Below, one piece after another: positions 1 through 9,371 of a stretch of 23,740 bases of DNA (within the stretch, counting starts at the first letter, position 1; each line of letters opens with the position of its first letter). The translations under genes were made by a program, and so were the position numbers. The stretch is from SpSt-583 sp034434015 (lineage in GTDB: Bacteria > Chloroflexota > Anaerolineae > Anaerolineales > UBA6663), in the NCBI GenBank assembly GCA_034434015.1, contig DAOUAB010000281.1, positions 1 to 23,740 of the forward strand, given 5' to 3'. Under the pieces are notes generated by a model, which was given only the letters and a program-made list of their open reading frames with translations, had not been told where the DNA came from and searched no databases.

Positions 1-791
1 CCGGGCGCCGACGGCACGGCGATGCTCAGGCCCGTGACCACCAGCAGAAAGAAGCCCATGCCCACGCCGGCGGCCGGCGTGAAGACGAGCATCAGCAGCC
101 AGGCGCTGAACCCCGCACACAGCCAGGCCAGGGCCGAAAAGGCCGCGGCGGTCGCCAGCCGGCGGCGGTCGTTCAGCGCCGCCAGCCCGGCGACGAACGA
201 GTGAAACAGGTCCTCCAGCCGCTGCGCCCCGCCCCACAGCCGCGCCGGCAGGCTCACGCCCCAGCGCACCAGGCGCATCAGCCAGGCGGGCCGGCGCGCG
301 AGCGTGAGCAGCCCCGCCAACGCCAGGACCGGCACCAGGAACACCGCGACGATGACGAACGGGCCGCCCAGCAGGCCGGCCGCCAGCGGCACGAACACGG
401 TCAGCATCCCGGCCAGCATGCACAGGTCGATGACGCGCTCCACCAGCACCGACGAGAGCGCCTGGGCGGTGGTCATCTGGCGGGTGCGGCTGATGAGGTA
501 GGCGCGGCCCACCTCGCCCAGCCGGAAGGGCAGGACGTTGTTGAGCAGGTAGCCGGCGTTCAGGGCGCGGAAGACGCGGCCAAAGGGCAGGCCTCCCCCG
601 AGGATGGTCCGCCAGCTCAGCGCCCGCGCCACCTGGCCGACCAGGATCAGGGCCACGGCCGGCGCGGCGTAGAAAAAGCGCGCGCCCTGCAAAGCCTGAC
701 CCACCTCCGCCGGGCGCACGTCGCGCAGGGCCCAGGCCAGGGCGGCGACGCTGATCAGCAAACCGATGACCCACTGCAAATGACGGCGCAC
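1..791 (-). CDS. Flippase-like integral membrane protein, LPG synthase TM family (partial)
   Basis: Polytopic membrane protein of the lysylphosphatidylglycerol synthase TM / AglD-YbhN group (COG0392), members of which are thought to flip or handle lipid-linked substrates. The start is seen and the C-terminus runs off the left edge. The visible part opens with a basic MRRHLQW followed by a TM segment. It then shows the family signature NNVLPFRLGEVGRAYL, an arginine-rich loop, and SSVLVERVIDL about 20 residues later, with further TM helices and a late VPSAPG motif. I chose the GTG at 791 because it sits just before the first TM helix. The only other upstream options in that open frame are CTG or codons beyond a stop inside lepA, and no good Shine-Dalgarno is visible. 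It lies 64 nt downstream of lepA and may be cotranscribed. The family call is confident; the substrate cannot be told. Confidence 0.85.
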   Translation of the reverse strand, partial: MRRHLQWVIGLLISVAALAWALRDVRPAEVGQALQGARFFYAAPAVALILVGQVARALSWRTILGGGLPFGRVFRALNAGYLLNNVLPFRLGEVGRAYLISRTRQMTTAQALSSVLVERVIDLCMLAGMLTVFVPLAAGLLGGPFVIVAVFLVPVLALAGLLTLARRPAWLMRLVRWGVSLPARLWGGAQRLEDLFHSFVAGLAALNDRRRLATAAAFSALAWLCAGFSAWLLMLVFTPAAGVGMGFFLLVVTGLSIAVPSAP

Positions 792-855
792 GTTGCGACA
801 AAGGACGGGTGACGAGCGACGCAGTGTAATCGGGCTGTCGTCTGCCGTCGCCGAG

Positions 856-2658
<1,803 letters not shown>

Positions 2659-2673
2659 AGGGATACAAGGCAA

Positions 2674-2695
2674 GCGGGAGAGTAGGCTCTCCCGC
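2674..2695 (-). other. Perfect hairpin just upstream of lepA
   Basis: A 9-bp perfect inverted repeat (GCGGGAGAG / CTCTCCCGC) with a 4-nt loop lies between the GGDEF gene and the lepA start. No good U-tract follows it on the minus strand, so it is more likely an mRNA 5' structure, a processing site or a weak attenuator than a strong terminator. Confidence 0.5.
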
Positions 2696-2745
2696 CCGGT
2701 CATTTTAGCTGAAAAGAGGGGAAACGGGGGAAAAGAGGTCCCGCC

Positions 2746-5700
2746 TCACTCCCCCACCACCACCCGGTTCCGGCCCGCCGCTTTGGCCGCGTAGAGCGCC
2801 CGGTCCGCCGCCGCCACCACCGCCGCCCGATTCGGACCCTGGTCGGGGAACTCCGCCAGGCCGGCCGAAAACGTGGCGCGCAGCATCCGCCCGTCGGCTT
2901 CGATCTCCAGCGCCGCAAAGGCCTGGCGCCAGCTCTCGGCGCGCTGGTGGGCCGTCGACAGCGTCATGGTCGGCAGGGCCACCAGGAACTCCTCGCCGCC
3001 GTAACGGCAGACGATGTCCGACCGCCGCGTCTGGGCCTGGAGCAGTCGGGCCAGGGCGCGCAACACCGCGTCGCCGGCCTGATGGCCGTGGGCGTCGTTG
3101 AGGGTCTTGAAACGGTCGAGGTCGATGAGCACCAGGCAGACCGGATGCCCGTCGCGCTCGGCGCGCGCCAGCTCCTGATCGAAGGCCTCCTCGAAATAGC
3201 GCCGGTTGAACAGGCCGGTGAGCGGATCGCGGATGGCCTGCTCGCGCAGGCTGGCCTGCAACGCCTCGATGGTGACCAGCTGCACGCGCAGACGGTCGTT
3301 GGCCTGGCGCAGGGATTCCTCGGCCTGGCGCCGCTCGGCCAGCTCGGTCTGCGCGGCGGCGTACAGCCGGGCGTTTTCCACGGCGATGGCGGCCTGCGGC
3401 GCAATGGTCTCCAGCAGGGCGATCTGGTCCGGGGTGTAAGCGTTCGGCTGGTAGCTCTGGATCGAGATCACGCCCACCACCTGGTCGCCGATGAGCATCG
3501 GCGCGCCCACGTACGAGCGCGTGGGCTCGCCCTCCGAGCGCACGATCTGATGCTGCCGGGCCGTCTCCGGCTCCAGCATATCGGGCAGATACAGCGTCTG
3601 GCGGCTCAGGATCACCTCGCCGCTCAGGCCGGGCTGCCGGCGGATATCGCGCGCCGGGCTCGAAATGTATTCGCCCCGGTCGTACAAGAAGGGGTGCTCC
3701 ACCCGCCAGGCGTCGGCGTCGTAGACGGCAATGTAGAAGGCATCCAGCGGCAGCAGGTGGCGGCATTCCTCGAACACCGCGCGCAGGACGCGGTCCAGGT
3801 CCAGGCCGGAGGTGACGGCCAGGCCGATCCGGTTGAGCGCCGCCAACTGCTCGGCGCGGCGCCGGGTCTCCTCGTACAGCCGCGCGTTGTCGATGGCGGC
3901 GGCGGCCTGGTCGGCGAAGGCGCGCAGCGCCTCGACGTGCGCGGGCGTGAATAATCCCGGCGTGGCGCTGTCCAGGTTCAAAAAGCCCACCACCTGCCCG
4001 CGCAGCCGGATGGGCAGGCCGGCGTACGAGCGCACCCAGCGAAACGCAGGGAGGTCGGCCCAGTCCGGGTCAGCGGCGGTGTCCGGCACCACCACCGGCT
4101 GGCCGGTGGCCGCCATCCGGCGGTAATGGGCGGATTGCTCCAGGGAGAATTCTGTGGACAGAAGCGCGCGCGCCAGGTCCGGCTCCGGGTAACCGCGCGC
4201 CTGGACGATCCGGACCTGCCCCCGCTCGCCGATCAGGGCCAGGTTGACGGCCTCGTGCGGCGCCACCCGCCCGATGTTGATGAGCAGGCGCTCGAGGACA
4301 TCGTCGAAGTCCAGGGTGGTGGCCAGGGCCGCGGCCGTGTCGCGCAGCGCCTCGGCCAGGACGCGCTGCTGGCGCTCGGTCTGCTCCGCCTGCCGCCGCG
4401 CCGTGATGTCCGTGAGGCCGACGAACAGGACCGCCTGGTCGTCCAGCGTGGTCAGGGCCGCCGAGACCAGGGCCCAGAACGGCTCGCCGTCGGCCCGCTT
4501 GAGCTGAAGCTCTTGCTCGCGGATAAAACCGGTGCGCCGGGCCTCGTCGATCAGGCGCGCGCGGTCGTCGGGGTTGAAGTAGAAATCCGGCGCCGGCCGC
4601 CCGACCACCTGGGCCCGCGGCAGACCGAAGAGGGCCTCGGCTTTCTGGTTGAGGTACTGGACGGTGCCGTCGGACAGCCGCGTCAGCACCAGGGGGAAGG
4701 GCGCCAGGTCCAGAAGCTGGCGCAGGCGCTCGCGCTCCTCGCGCAGACGGGCTTCGCTTTGCGACCGCTCGGTGACATCGCGGAGCAGGACCAGGCTGCC
4801 GGCCGAGGGCGCCTCCTCCTGGGCGATCGGCGTGACGGATAGCTCGTAGGTCCGCGCCCCCCGGCTCACCTCCGCCCGGGCCGCGCCGGCGCGGACGTGC
4901 TCGAGCAATTCCGGCCAGGCCGGCAGCGCGTCCGCCAGCGGCCGGCCTCGGGCGCCGGCTGCGTCCAGACCCAGCCGGTCGCGGGCGGCCGGGTTGTAGT
5001 CCACCAGCCGCTGGCGCGCATCCACCACCAGGACCGGGTCGGCCATGGTCGCCACCACCAGGCCGCGGGCGATGGGCACGACGTCCAGCAGGCGGTAGCG
5101 AAACAGCGCCCAGGCGAACGCCAGCCCCGTCACCCAGAACAGCGCCGGCGCCGGGTTATAGCCGCGCAGCGGGCTCAGGCCGAAGAAGAACAGCAGATCG
5201 GCGCCGGCCGGCGCCAGCACCGCGGCCATCGCCAGCAACGTCTGGCGGACATAGTTCGGGTGGGCGCCGCTGAACGAATGCGCCAGCAGCCCAAACGTCG
5301 CCACCTGGAGCGCGTAGGAATAAAAAAAATGGACATAGGTCCAGGGCCCGCTGGCATAGGCCAGCATCACCAGCGGGCCGCTGGCCTCCAGCCGGAAAGC
5401 ATAACGAAAGAGGGTATGCGCCTCGGCCGTCCAGGCCAGGCCGACGGTCACGGCCGGGACGAGCAGCAGGGCGGCGACCCGCCGGCGGCCCGCCCAGCGG
5501 TCGCGGCCGGTGTAGCGCGCCGCCGTGACCAGCCAGACCACCGGCAGCGGCGCGATCGCCAGGAAACGGACTTTCATCCAGAAGACTTTCTCGGCCAGCG
5601 AGGGGGCGGCCACGTCCAGCGCATACGCGAGCGCCCACATCGCGCCGAGGCACATAGCCAGGCTGAACGGCAGGGCGGTGGGGACTTCGCGGAAGCGCCA

Positions 5701-5781
5701 CGCGTACACGCCCAGGCCGATCAGGATCAGGGCCGACAGGACCGGCGGGAGGAGGTATGGGGCGGCGGATGACGTCTGCAT
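2746..5781 (-). CDS. Membrane-bound PAS/PAS/GAF/GAF diguanylate cyclase
   Basis: Predicted membrane sensor of 1011 aa that makes cyclic di-GMP from two GTP. The N-terminal ~235 residues form about seven TM helices, like the 7TM module of histidine kinases. Two PAS domains follow (about 240-340 and 350-465; the second ends in VGLTDITARR), then two GAF domains (about 480-645 and 660-815), a coiled coil (about 815-845) and a GGDEF domain. The active-site motif GGEEF is at 928-932. An RxxD inhibitory site (RRSD) sits exactly five residues before it, so both catalysis and product inhibition look intact. The C-terminus RALYAAKAAGRNRV is typical. The ATG at 5781 lacks a clear Shine-Dalgarno. A nested palindrome lies upstream at 5840-5903. 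No phosphodiesterase (EAL or HD-GYP) partner is in the window. The ligand is unknown. Confidence 0.93.
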   Translation of the reverse strand: MQTSSAAPYLLPPVLSALILIGLGVYAWRFREVPTALPFSLAMCLGAMWALAYALDVAAPSLAEKVFWMKVRFLAIAPLPVVWLVTAARYTGRDRWAGRRRVAALLLVPAVTVGLAWTAEAHTLFRYAFRLEASGPLVMLAYASGPWTYVHFFYSYALQVATFGLLAHSFSGAHPNYVRQTLLAMAAVLAPAGADLLFFFGLSPLRGYNPAPALFWVTGLAFAWALFRYRLLDVVPIARGLVVATMADPVLVVDARQRLVDYNPAARDRLGLDAAGARGRPLADALPAWPELLEHVRAGAARAEVSRGARTYELSVTPIAQEEAPSAGSLVLLRDVTERSQSEARLREERERLRQLLDLAPFPLVLTRLSDGTVQYLNQKAEALFGLPRAQVVGRPAPDFYFNPDDRARLIDEARRTGFIREQELQLKRADGEPFWALVSAALTTLDDQAVLFVGLTDITARRQAEQTERQQRVLAEALRDTAAALATTLDFDDVLERLLINIGRVAPHEAVNLALIGERGQVRIVQARGYPEPDLARALLSTEFSLEQSAHYRRMAATGQPVVVPDTAADPDWADLPAFRWVRSYAGLPIRLRGQVVGFLNLDSATPGLFTPAHVEALRAFADQAAAAIDNARLYEETRRRAEQLAALNRIGLAVTSGLDLDRVLRAVFEECRHLLPLDAFYIAVYDADAWRVEHPFLYDRGEYISSPARDIRRQPGLSGEVILSRQTLYLPDMLEPETARQHQIVRSEGEPTRSYVGAPMLIGDQVVGVISIQSYQPNAYTPDQIALLETIAPQAAIAVENARLYAAAQTELAERRQAEESLRQANDRLRVQLVTIEALQASLREQAIRDPLTGLFNRRYFEEAFDQELARAERDGHPVCLVLIDLDRFKTLNDAHGHQAGDAVLRALARLLQAQTRRSDIVCRYGGEEFLVALPTMTLSTAHQRAESWRQAFAALEIEADGRMLRATFSAGLAEFPDQGPNRAAVVAAADRALYAAKAAGRNRVVVGE

Positions 5782-5839
5782 TGTGATGACGCGCCGACGG
5801 AGGCGGCGCGCCCTGCGCTGAGGCCGTCTTTAGAGCGTA

Positions 5840-5903
5840 TCTCTAAACCCGCCCGATAGCCGACGGCAGTGCCGTCGGCGACGCCTCTGCTGAGGTTTAG
5901 AGA
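5840..5903. repeat. Nested palindromic element with 10-bp terminal inverted repeats
   Basis: TCTCTAAACC at 5840-5849 and GGTTTAGAGA at 5894-5903 are perfect inverted repeats. They enclose a second near-centred palindrome at 5859-5879 (10-bp arms, GCCGACGGCA, around one base). A third TTTAGAG half site lies at 5829-5835. The element sits between the GGDEF gene start and the lysozyme terminator. It has no coding capacity and looks like a REP/MITE-type unit. A cluster of operator half-sites is a less likely alternative. Confidence 0.65.
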
Positions 5904-5913
5904 CAGGTTCTTA

Positions 5914-5947
5914 TTAAACCACAAGGGCGACCCGGTTTCGGTCGCCC
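5914..5947 (-). terminator. Probable terminator after the downstream GH25 gene
   Basis: On the minus strand, 8-bp arms (GGGCGACC / GGTCGCCC, 5940-5947 and 5925-5932) with a 7-nt loop are followed by TTGTGGTTTAA. The hairpin begins about 28 nt after the lysozyme stop codon. The tail is U-rich but interrupted, so termination may be partial. Confidence 0.65.
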
Positions 5948-5975
5948 TGATAGGATGCTCTCACCGCGGCGGCGA

Positions 5976-6920
5976 TCAGCCTTCGGCCAGGACCTGAGCC
6001 AGAGCCGCGTTGAGCGCCGATTTCTGCGCCTCGGCCAGGTTGAGGCCGGCGATGGGCGGGCCGGTGTAGCGTTCCACGGGCCGCCCGGTGAGGTCGGACA
6101 GCAGGCCGGTGCTCACCAGAAGCTGACCGCCCTGATTGCCGAAGGCGCGCACGAAGGCATTGATGACCTGAATGTTGGTGGCGCGCGTGATATCCACCGG
6201 CGGGGCCGATGGCGCGCGCCCGTTTCCACCCGACGGCGCCGCCGCCGGCGCGCCGGCCCAGGCCCGCAGCTCCGCCAGCGTGCCCTGGAAGACGTTCATG
6301 TCCACATTGGCCAGCCTGCCGGCGTTGGCCACGCCGTCCACCCGGCCCTTCTCGGTGTATTGCCAGAAGGTCCAGTTGGCCCAGCTCTTGGGCATGGCGG
6401 GCCGGTACTTGCCCTGCATAATATCGGCCACCGACGGGAAGCTGTCCCGCAGCGGATAGGCCGCCACCCAGAGCGGGTACGCGGGCGCCCAGTCCGGGTA
6501 CCGGCCGCCGATCAGCATGTTGGAGTTCCAGAACCAGGCGGCCGTGTAGATCAGGGGCCGCCGGCCCAGCGCCGCCTCGACCGTGTCCAGCCAGGTCTTG
6601 GCATATTGGGCGTACAGCGCCGGGTTGGCGCTGCGCGCCTCCATGTCCAGCACCGGGACCAGCTCGCCCGGGTCGGCGCCGAGCGTCTTGAGGTAGACGG
6701 CGGCCTGCTTCTGGCCGTCCATGTCCGGCACCAGGTAATGGTACGCGCCGCGCAGCAGACCGGCGTCGCGGGCCGCGGCCCAGTGGCGCGCGAACTGCGG
6801 ATCGGCGAAATTGGACTGCGTCGCCTTGATGAAGGCGAAGGCCATCCCGGCCGCTTTCACCCGCGCCCAGTCCACGTTGGGCTGCCAGCGGGAGACGTCA
6901 ATGCCTTGCGCCAGCGTCAT
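5976..6920 (-). CDS. GH25 family lysozyme, no signal peptide
   Basis: Predicted N-acetylmuramidase of glycoside hydrolase family 25, which cleaves the beta-1,4 MurNAc-GlcNAc bond of peptidoglycan. The 314-aa protein begins directly with the catalytic barrel (GIDVSRWQ, Asp8). It carries the family D-x-E pair (LDMEA, Asp92 and Glu94), IYTAAWFW in the core and FWQYTEKGRVDG with VDMNVF near the barrel end (about 210). A Pro/Ala/Gly linker (about 222-240) leads to a ~75-residue helical C-terminal domain I do not recognise. AGGAGG lies 7 nt before the ATG, which fixes the start; there is no room for a signal peptide. It is paralogous to the next gene upstream (7072-8058) along the whole catalytic domain. 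How it reaches the wall is not evident. Confidence 0.9.
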   Translation of the reverse strand: MTLAQGIDVSRWQPNVDWARVKAAGMAFAFIKATQSNFADPQFARHWAAARDAGLLRGAYHYLVPDMDGQKQAAVYLKTLGADPGELVPVLDMEARSANPALYAQYAKTWLDTVEAALGRRPLIYTAAWFWNSNMLIGGRYPDWAPAYPLWVAAYPLRDSFPSVADIMQGKYRPAMPKSWANWTFWQYTEKGRVDGVANAGRLANVDMNVFQGTLAELRAWAGAPAAAPSGGNGRAPSAPPVDITRATNIQVINAFVRAFGNQGGQLLVSTGLLSDLTGRPVERYTGPPIAGLNLAEAQKSALNAALAQVLAEG

Positions 6921-6991
6921 CCGGGGCCTCCTGGGTGTGTTGATCCCGGCTGGAAATGAGGGCGGCCAGGATCTTTGAAGCGTTTCGTGTT

Positions 6992-7058
6992 GCCACGGAT
7001 TTCGCGGATTTCACGGAGAGGTCGGCGCCCATCCGCGTTCGTCCGCAAAATCCGCGGC
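6992..7058. repeat. Large imperfect palindrome (CGCGGATTT-type dispersed repeat)
   Basis: The arms 6992-7008 and 7042-7058 are 17 nt long and complementary with two mismatches (gccacggatttcgcgga against the complement of tccgcaaaatccgcggc). Between them lies more CACGGA/ATCCGCG sequence. It sits in the 151-nt gap between the two lysozyme genes. It resembles the CACGGATTTC-type non-coding repeats I have seen in environmental bacterial genomes. It may also act as a transcription barrier after the upstream gene. Confidence 0.6.
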
Positions 7059-7071
7059 TGAAATGTAGGCG

Positions 7072-8058
7072 CTACCGTGCCCGCCGGGCGGCCGGTTTCT
7101 TCACAGCCGTCTTCTTCCTGGCCGCGGGTTTCTTCTTAGCCCCCGCTTTCTTGGCCGCGGGCTTCTTCGCCGCCGGTTTCTTCTTGGCCGCCGGCTTCTT
7201 CGCGGCGGGCTTCTTCCTGGCCGGGGCCTTCCTGGCCGCCCGGGCTTTAGCGTCCTTGTCGGCCTCGATGGCGTGCGCGGACCGGCCCTTCGTCTCGCTG
7301 GCCTCGCCGTAGGTGCTCTCGACAAACTCCAGGCCGAAGGACACCGGCGGCGCATACTCCGGCAGGTCGGCCAGGCGCATGGGATCGAGGCCCAGCCATC
7401 GGCCCAGGTCCGCCAGCGAGCCCTGATAGACGTTCAGATCGGTGTTGGCCGGCCGGCCGTCGGTGACCACCCCGTCCACGCGGCCCTTCTCCGAATACTG
7501 CCAGATCACCCAGTTCGTCCAGCTCTTGGGCAGCAACGGCTTGAACTTGCCTTTGGCCAGGTCTTCGAGGGCTGGGGCGGTATCCTTGAGCGGGTAAGCG
7601 GCCACCCACAGCGGGTAATCGGCCGCCCAGGCCGGAAACTTGCCGCCCAGGTTCATGGTGTTGTTCCAGTACCAGGCGGCGGTGTAGATGATGGGCTTGC
7701 GGCCGGTCCGCTTCTCGGCCTCGGTCACCCACTTGAAGGCGGCGTCGGCGGTCTTGGCCGGCGTCGTGGTCTTGCATTCGATGTCGAACACGGGCGGAAA
7801 GTCGCCCAGGTCGTCGCCGAGCGCCTTCAGATAAGCGTCGAGCTGCTTGACCGGATCAACGTCGGGCGTGAAGAAGTGATAGGCGCCGCGCAGCAGACCG
7901 GCGTCCCGGGCGCCCTGCCAGTGCTTGGGGAACACCGGGTCCGGCCAGTTAGCCTGCGAGGCCTTGGGGATGGCGAAGGCGACGCCGGCGCCGCGCACCT
8001 TGACCCAGTCAACGGTGGGCTGCCATTTGGACACGTCGATGCCGCGTACGTAAGCCAT
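7072..8058 (-). CDS. GH25 family lysozyme with histone-H1-like Lys/Ala/Pro tail
   Basis: Predicted muramidase of 328 aa, paralogous to the lysozyme downstream. The catalytic barrel covers about 1-225: GIDVSKWQ with Asp8, the D-x-E pair FDIEC (Asp92, Glu94), IYTAAWYW, and IWQYSEKGRVDG with TDLNVY. A short acidic linker (about 226-270) leads to a strongly basic tail (about 270-328) built of repeated KKPAAKK-like units and ending RRAR. The tail resembles eukaryotic H1 and bacterial AlgP/HctB-like tails and should bind DNA, teichoic acids or other polyanions. AAGGAG sits 7 nt before the ATG at 8058. There is no signal peptide. The tail is in the same frame as the catalytic domain and ends at a normal stop, so it is not a frameshift artefact. 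Confidence 0.9.
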   Translation of the reverse strand: MAYVRGIDVSKWQPTVDWVKVRGAGVAFAIPKASQANWPDPVFPKHWQGARDAGLLRGAYHFFTPDVDPVKQLDAYLKALGDDLGDFPPVFDIECKTTTPAKTADAAFKWVTEAEKRTGRKPIIYTAAWYWNNTMNLGGKFPAWAADYPLWVAAYPLKDTAPALEDLAKGKFKPLLPKSWTNWVIWQYSEKGRVDGVVTDGRPANTDLNVYQGSLADLGRWLGLDPMRLADLPEYAPPVSFGLEFVESTYGEASETKGRSAHAIEADKDAKARAARKAPARKKPAAKKPAAKKKPAAKKPAAKKAGAKKKPAARKKTAVKKPAARRAR

Positions 8059-8096
8059 GAGGGGTCTCCTTGGAGCAGAGGACGGACGACGGATGG

Positions 8097-8429
8097 TCAG
8101 GCGGCGGAGCCGCGGAAGACGCCGAGCAGGGCGTTGAGCAGCCTGGCCCGGTATTCGATGGCGGCGTTGACGTTGCGCTCGTGCAGTTCAAACAGCGACT
8201 TGTCGACCACCAGGCCGGCTTCGCCCGCCTGCAGCGGCACCACGGCCTCGCTGTCGCCGTCCAGCTTGATGACGGTGCGCGCCGCCGGCCGGGCCTGGGC
8301 GAAGTCGGCGGCCGCGGCGGCGTCCACCTGCACGACGCGGGTCTCCACAGTCAACGTGGCGGCGTCTTCAATGTAGCCGGCGACTTTGCGGGCGACGCTT
8401 TTGAGGGAGGTCTCGACATCATCGGCCAT
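8097..8429 (-). CDS. Conserved-looking hypothetical protein, 110 aa
   Basis: I cannot assign a function. The 110-aa soluble protein starts MADDVETSLKSVARKVAGYI, has a central beta-rich part (TVETRVVQVD, ARTVIKLDGDSEAVVPL) and ends in an amphipathic helix (FELHERNVNAAIEYRARLLNALL). It has no signal peptide, TM helix or cysteines. AGGAGA lies 5 nt upstream of the ATG, supporting the start. It sits between tlyA (63 nt upstream) and the tailed lysozyme (38 nt downstream) on the same strand. It is probably cotranscribed with the lysozyme and could be an adaptor or regulator for it. That link rests only on proximity. Confidence 0.75.
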   Translation of the reverse strand: MADDVETSLKSVARKVAGYIEDAATLTVETRVVQVDAAAAADFAQARPAARTVIKLDGDSEAVVPLQAGEAGLVVDKSLFELHERNVNAAIEYRARLLNALLGVFRGSAA

Positions 8430-8492
8430 CAGGGTCTCCTGTGCTGAGCGCGGGTAAAGCAGATACGGCCGCGAGGCCGACGTGTGCGCCTG

Positions 8493-9371
8493 TTATACCT
8501 CGGGTCCGCGTCCTGCGCCAGCGGCCAAAAGCGCGGCCTCCACGACCTCCGCCAGGGCCGCCGGGGCCGGCGGCCCTCCGGCCAGCCAGGCCAGAAACTC
8601 GACGTTGCCCTTCGGGCCGCGCAACGGCGACGGCCGCAGCCCGCGCACGGCGAAGCCGGTCTCGGCCGCAAACTCCAGGACTTCGAGCAGCACGCGCCGG
8701 TGGACGCGCGGGTCGCGGATGACGCCGCCGCCGCGGCTCGCCTCCCGGCGGCCGGCCTCGAACTGGGGCTTGATGAGGGCGATGACCTCGCCTCCTACCC
8801 CCGCTTCGCTCCCCCTTCCCCCTGCGGGAGAGGGGGAAGGGGGCTGGGGGACAGGGGGTGAGGTCAGCCACCCTTTCACCACCGGCAGCAGGATTTTCAG
8901 CGAGATAAAGGCGGCGTCAATGGCAACGAACGAGACCGGCTCCGGCAATTGGGCCAGGTAACGGGCGTTGGTGTCGTCCATGACCACCACGCGCGGGTCG
9001 GCGCGCAGCCGGTAATCCAGCACGCCGCGAGCCACGTCGATGGCGTACACGCGCGCGGCGCCGCGCTGGAGCAGGCAATCCGTGAAGCCGCCGGTGGAGG
9101 CGCCCACGTCCGCGCACACGCGGCCGGCGACGTCGATCCCGAATCCAGCCAGCGCCGCCTCGAGCTTCTCCCCGCCCCGGCTCACGAAGCGCGGCCGGGC
9201 CTTGAGCGTGATGACGGCGGTCTCGGCCACCGGCTCGGCGGGCCGGTCGGCGCGCTGGCCGTCCACCAGGACCGCGCCGGCCATGATCAGGCGGCGCGCC
9301 TGCTCCCGGCTGGGCGTCAGGCCGAGGGCCACCAAGCGCTGATCCAGACGTTGTCGGGGGAGGCCCATCAC
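8493..9371 (-). CDS. tlyA: TlyA-family rRNA 2'-O-methyltransferase / hemolysin A, with an in-frame palindrome insertion
   Basis: S-adenosylmethionine-dependent methyltransferase that in characterised bacteria 2'-O-methylates 16S and often 23S rRNA cytidines. An N-terminal S4 RNA-binding domain (about 5-58, RLDQRLVALGLTPSREQARR) precedes the FtsJ/RrmJ-type fold. SAM motif I is ADVGASTGGFTDCLL (87-101), and IDAAFISL and LIKPQFEAG follow. At about 12 residues above a typical length it carries a Pro/Gly/Ser-rich stretch (about 170-193). That stretch replaces a short loop between PVVKGWL and EVIALIKPQF and is encoded by the palindrome at 8785-8864. The reading frame and later motifs are intact. 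The GTG start (9371) overlaps the CHAT gene stop as GTGA; an ATG at 9368 is an alternative. Confidence 0.92.
   Translation of the reverse strand: MMGLPRQRLDQRLVALGLTPSREQARRLIMAGAVLVDGQRADRPAEPVAETAVITLKARPRFVSRGGEKLEAALAGFGIDVAGRVCADVGASTGGFTDCLLQRGAARVYAIDVARGVLDYRLRADPRVVVMDDTNARYLAQLPEPVSFVAIDAAFISLKILLPVVKGWLTSPPVPQPPSPSPAGGRGSEAGVGGEVIALIKPQFEAGRREASRGGGVIRDPRVHRRVLLEVLEFAAETGFAVRGLRPSPLRGPKGNVEFLAWLAGGPPAPAALAEVVEAALLAAGAGRGPEV
8785..8864. repeat. Palindromic element copy 1, inside tlyA
   Basis: About 80 bp bounded by ACCTC (8785-8789) and GAGGT (8860-8864). The core is a perfect 12-bp inverted repeat (8811-8822 and 8832-8843, cccccttccccc) around a 9-nt loop. It shares CCCCCGCTTCGC (8798-8809), a 20-nt identical block (8823-8842) and TGGGGGACAGGGGG (8845-8858) with copy 2 at 12256-12344, in the same order and plus-strand orientation. 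It is translated on the minus strand as part of TlyA. Confidence 0.88.

Noticed and set aside
7080..7260. Basic tail of the lysozyme as a frameshifted or spurious C-terminus, or as a CRISPR-like array
   Set aside because: Repeats are irregular codon-level KKPAA units without spacers, in frame with the GH25 domain and ended by a stop.
8430..8492. Possible extra small gene between tlyA and the 110-aa protein
   Set aside because: Only 63 nt, with no start plus Shine-Dalgarno combination beyond that of the 110-aa gene.
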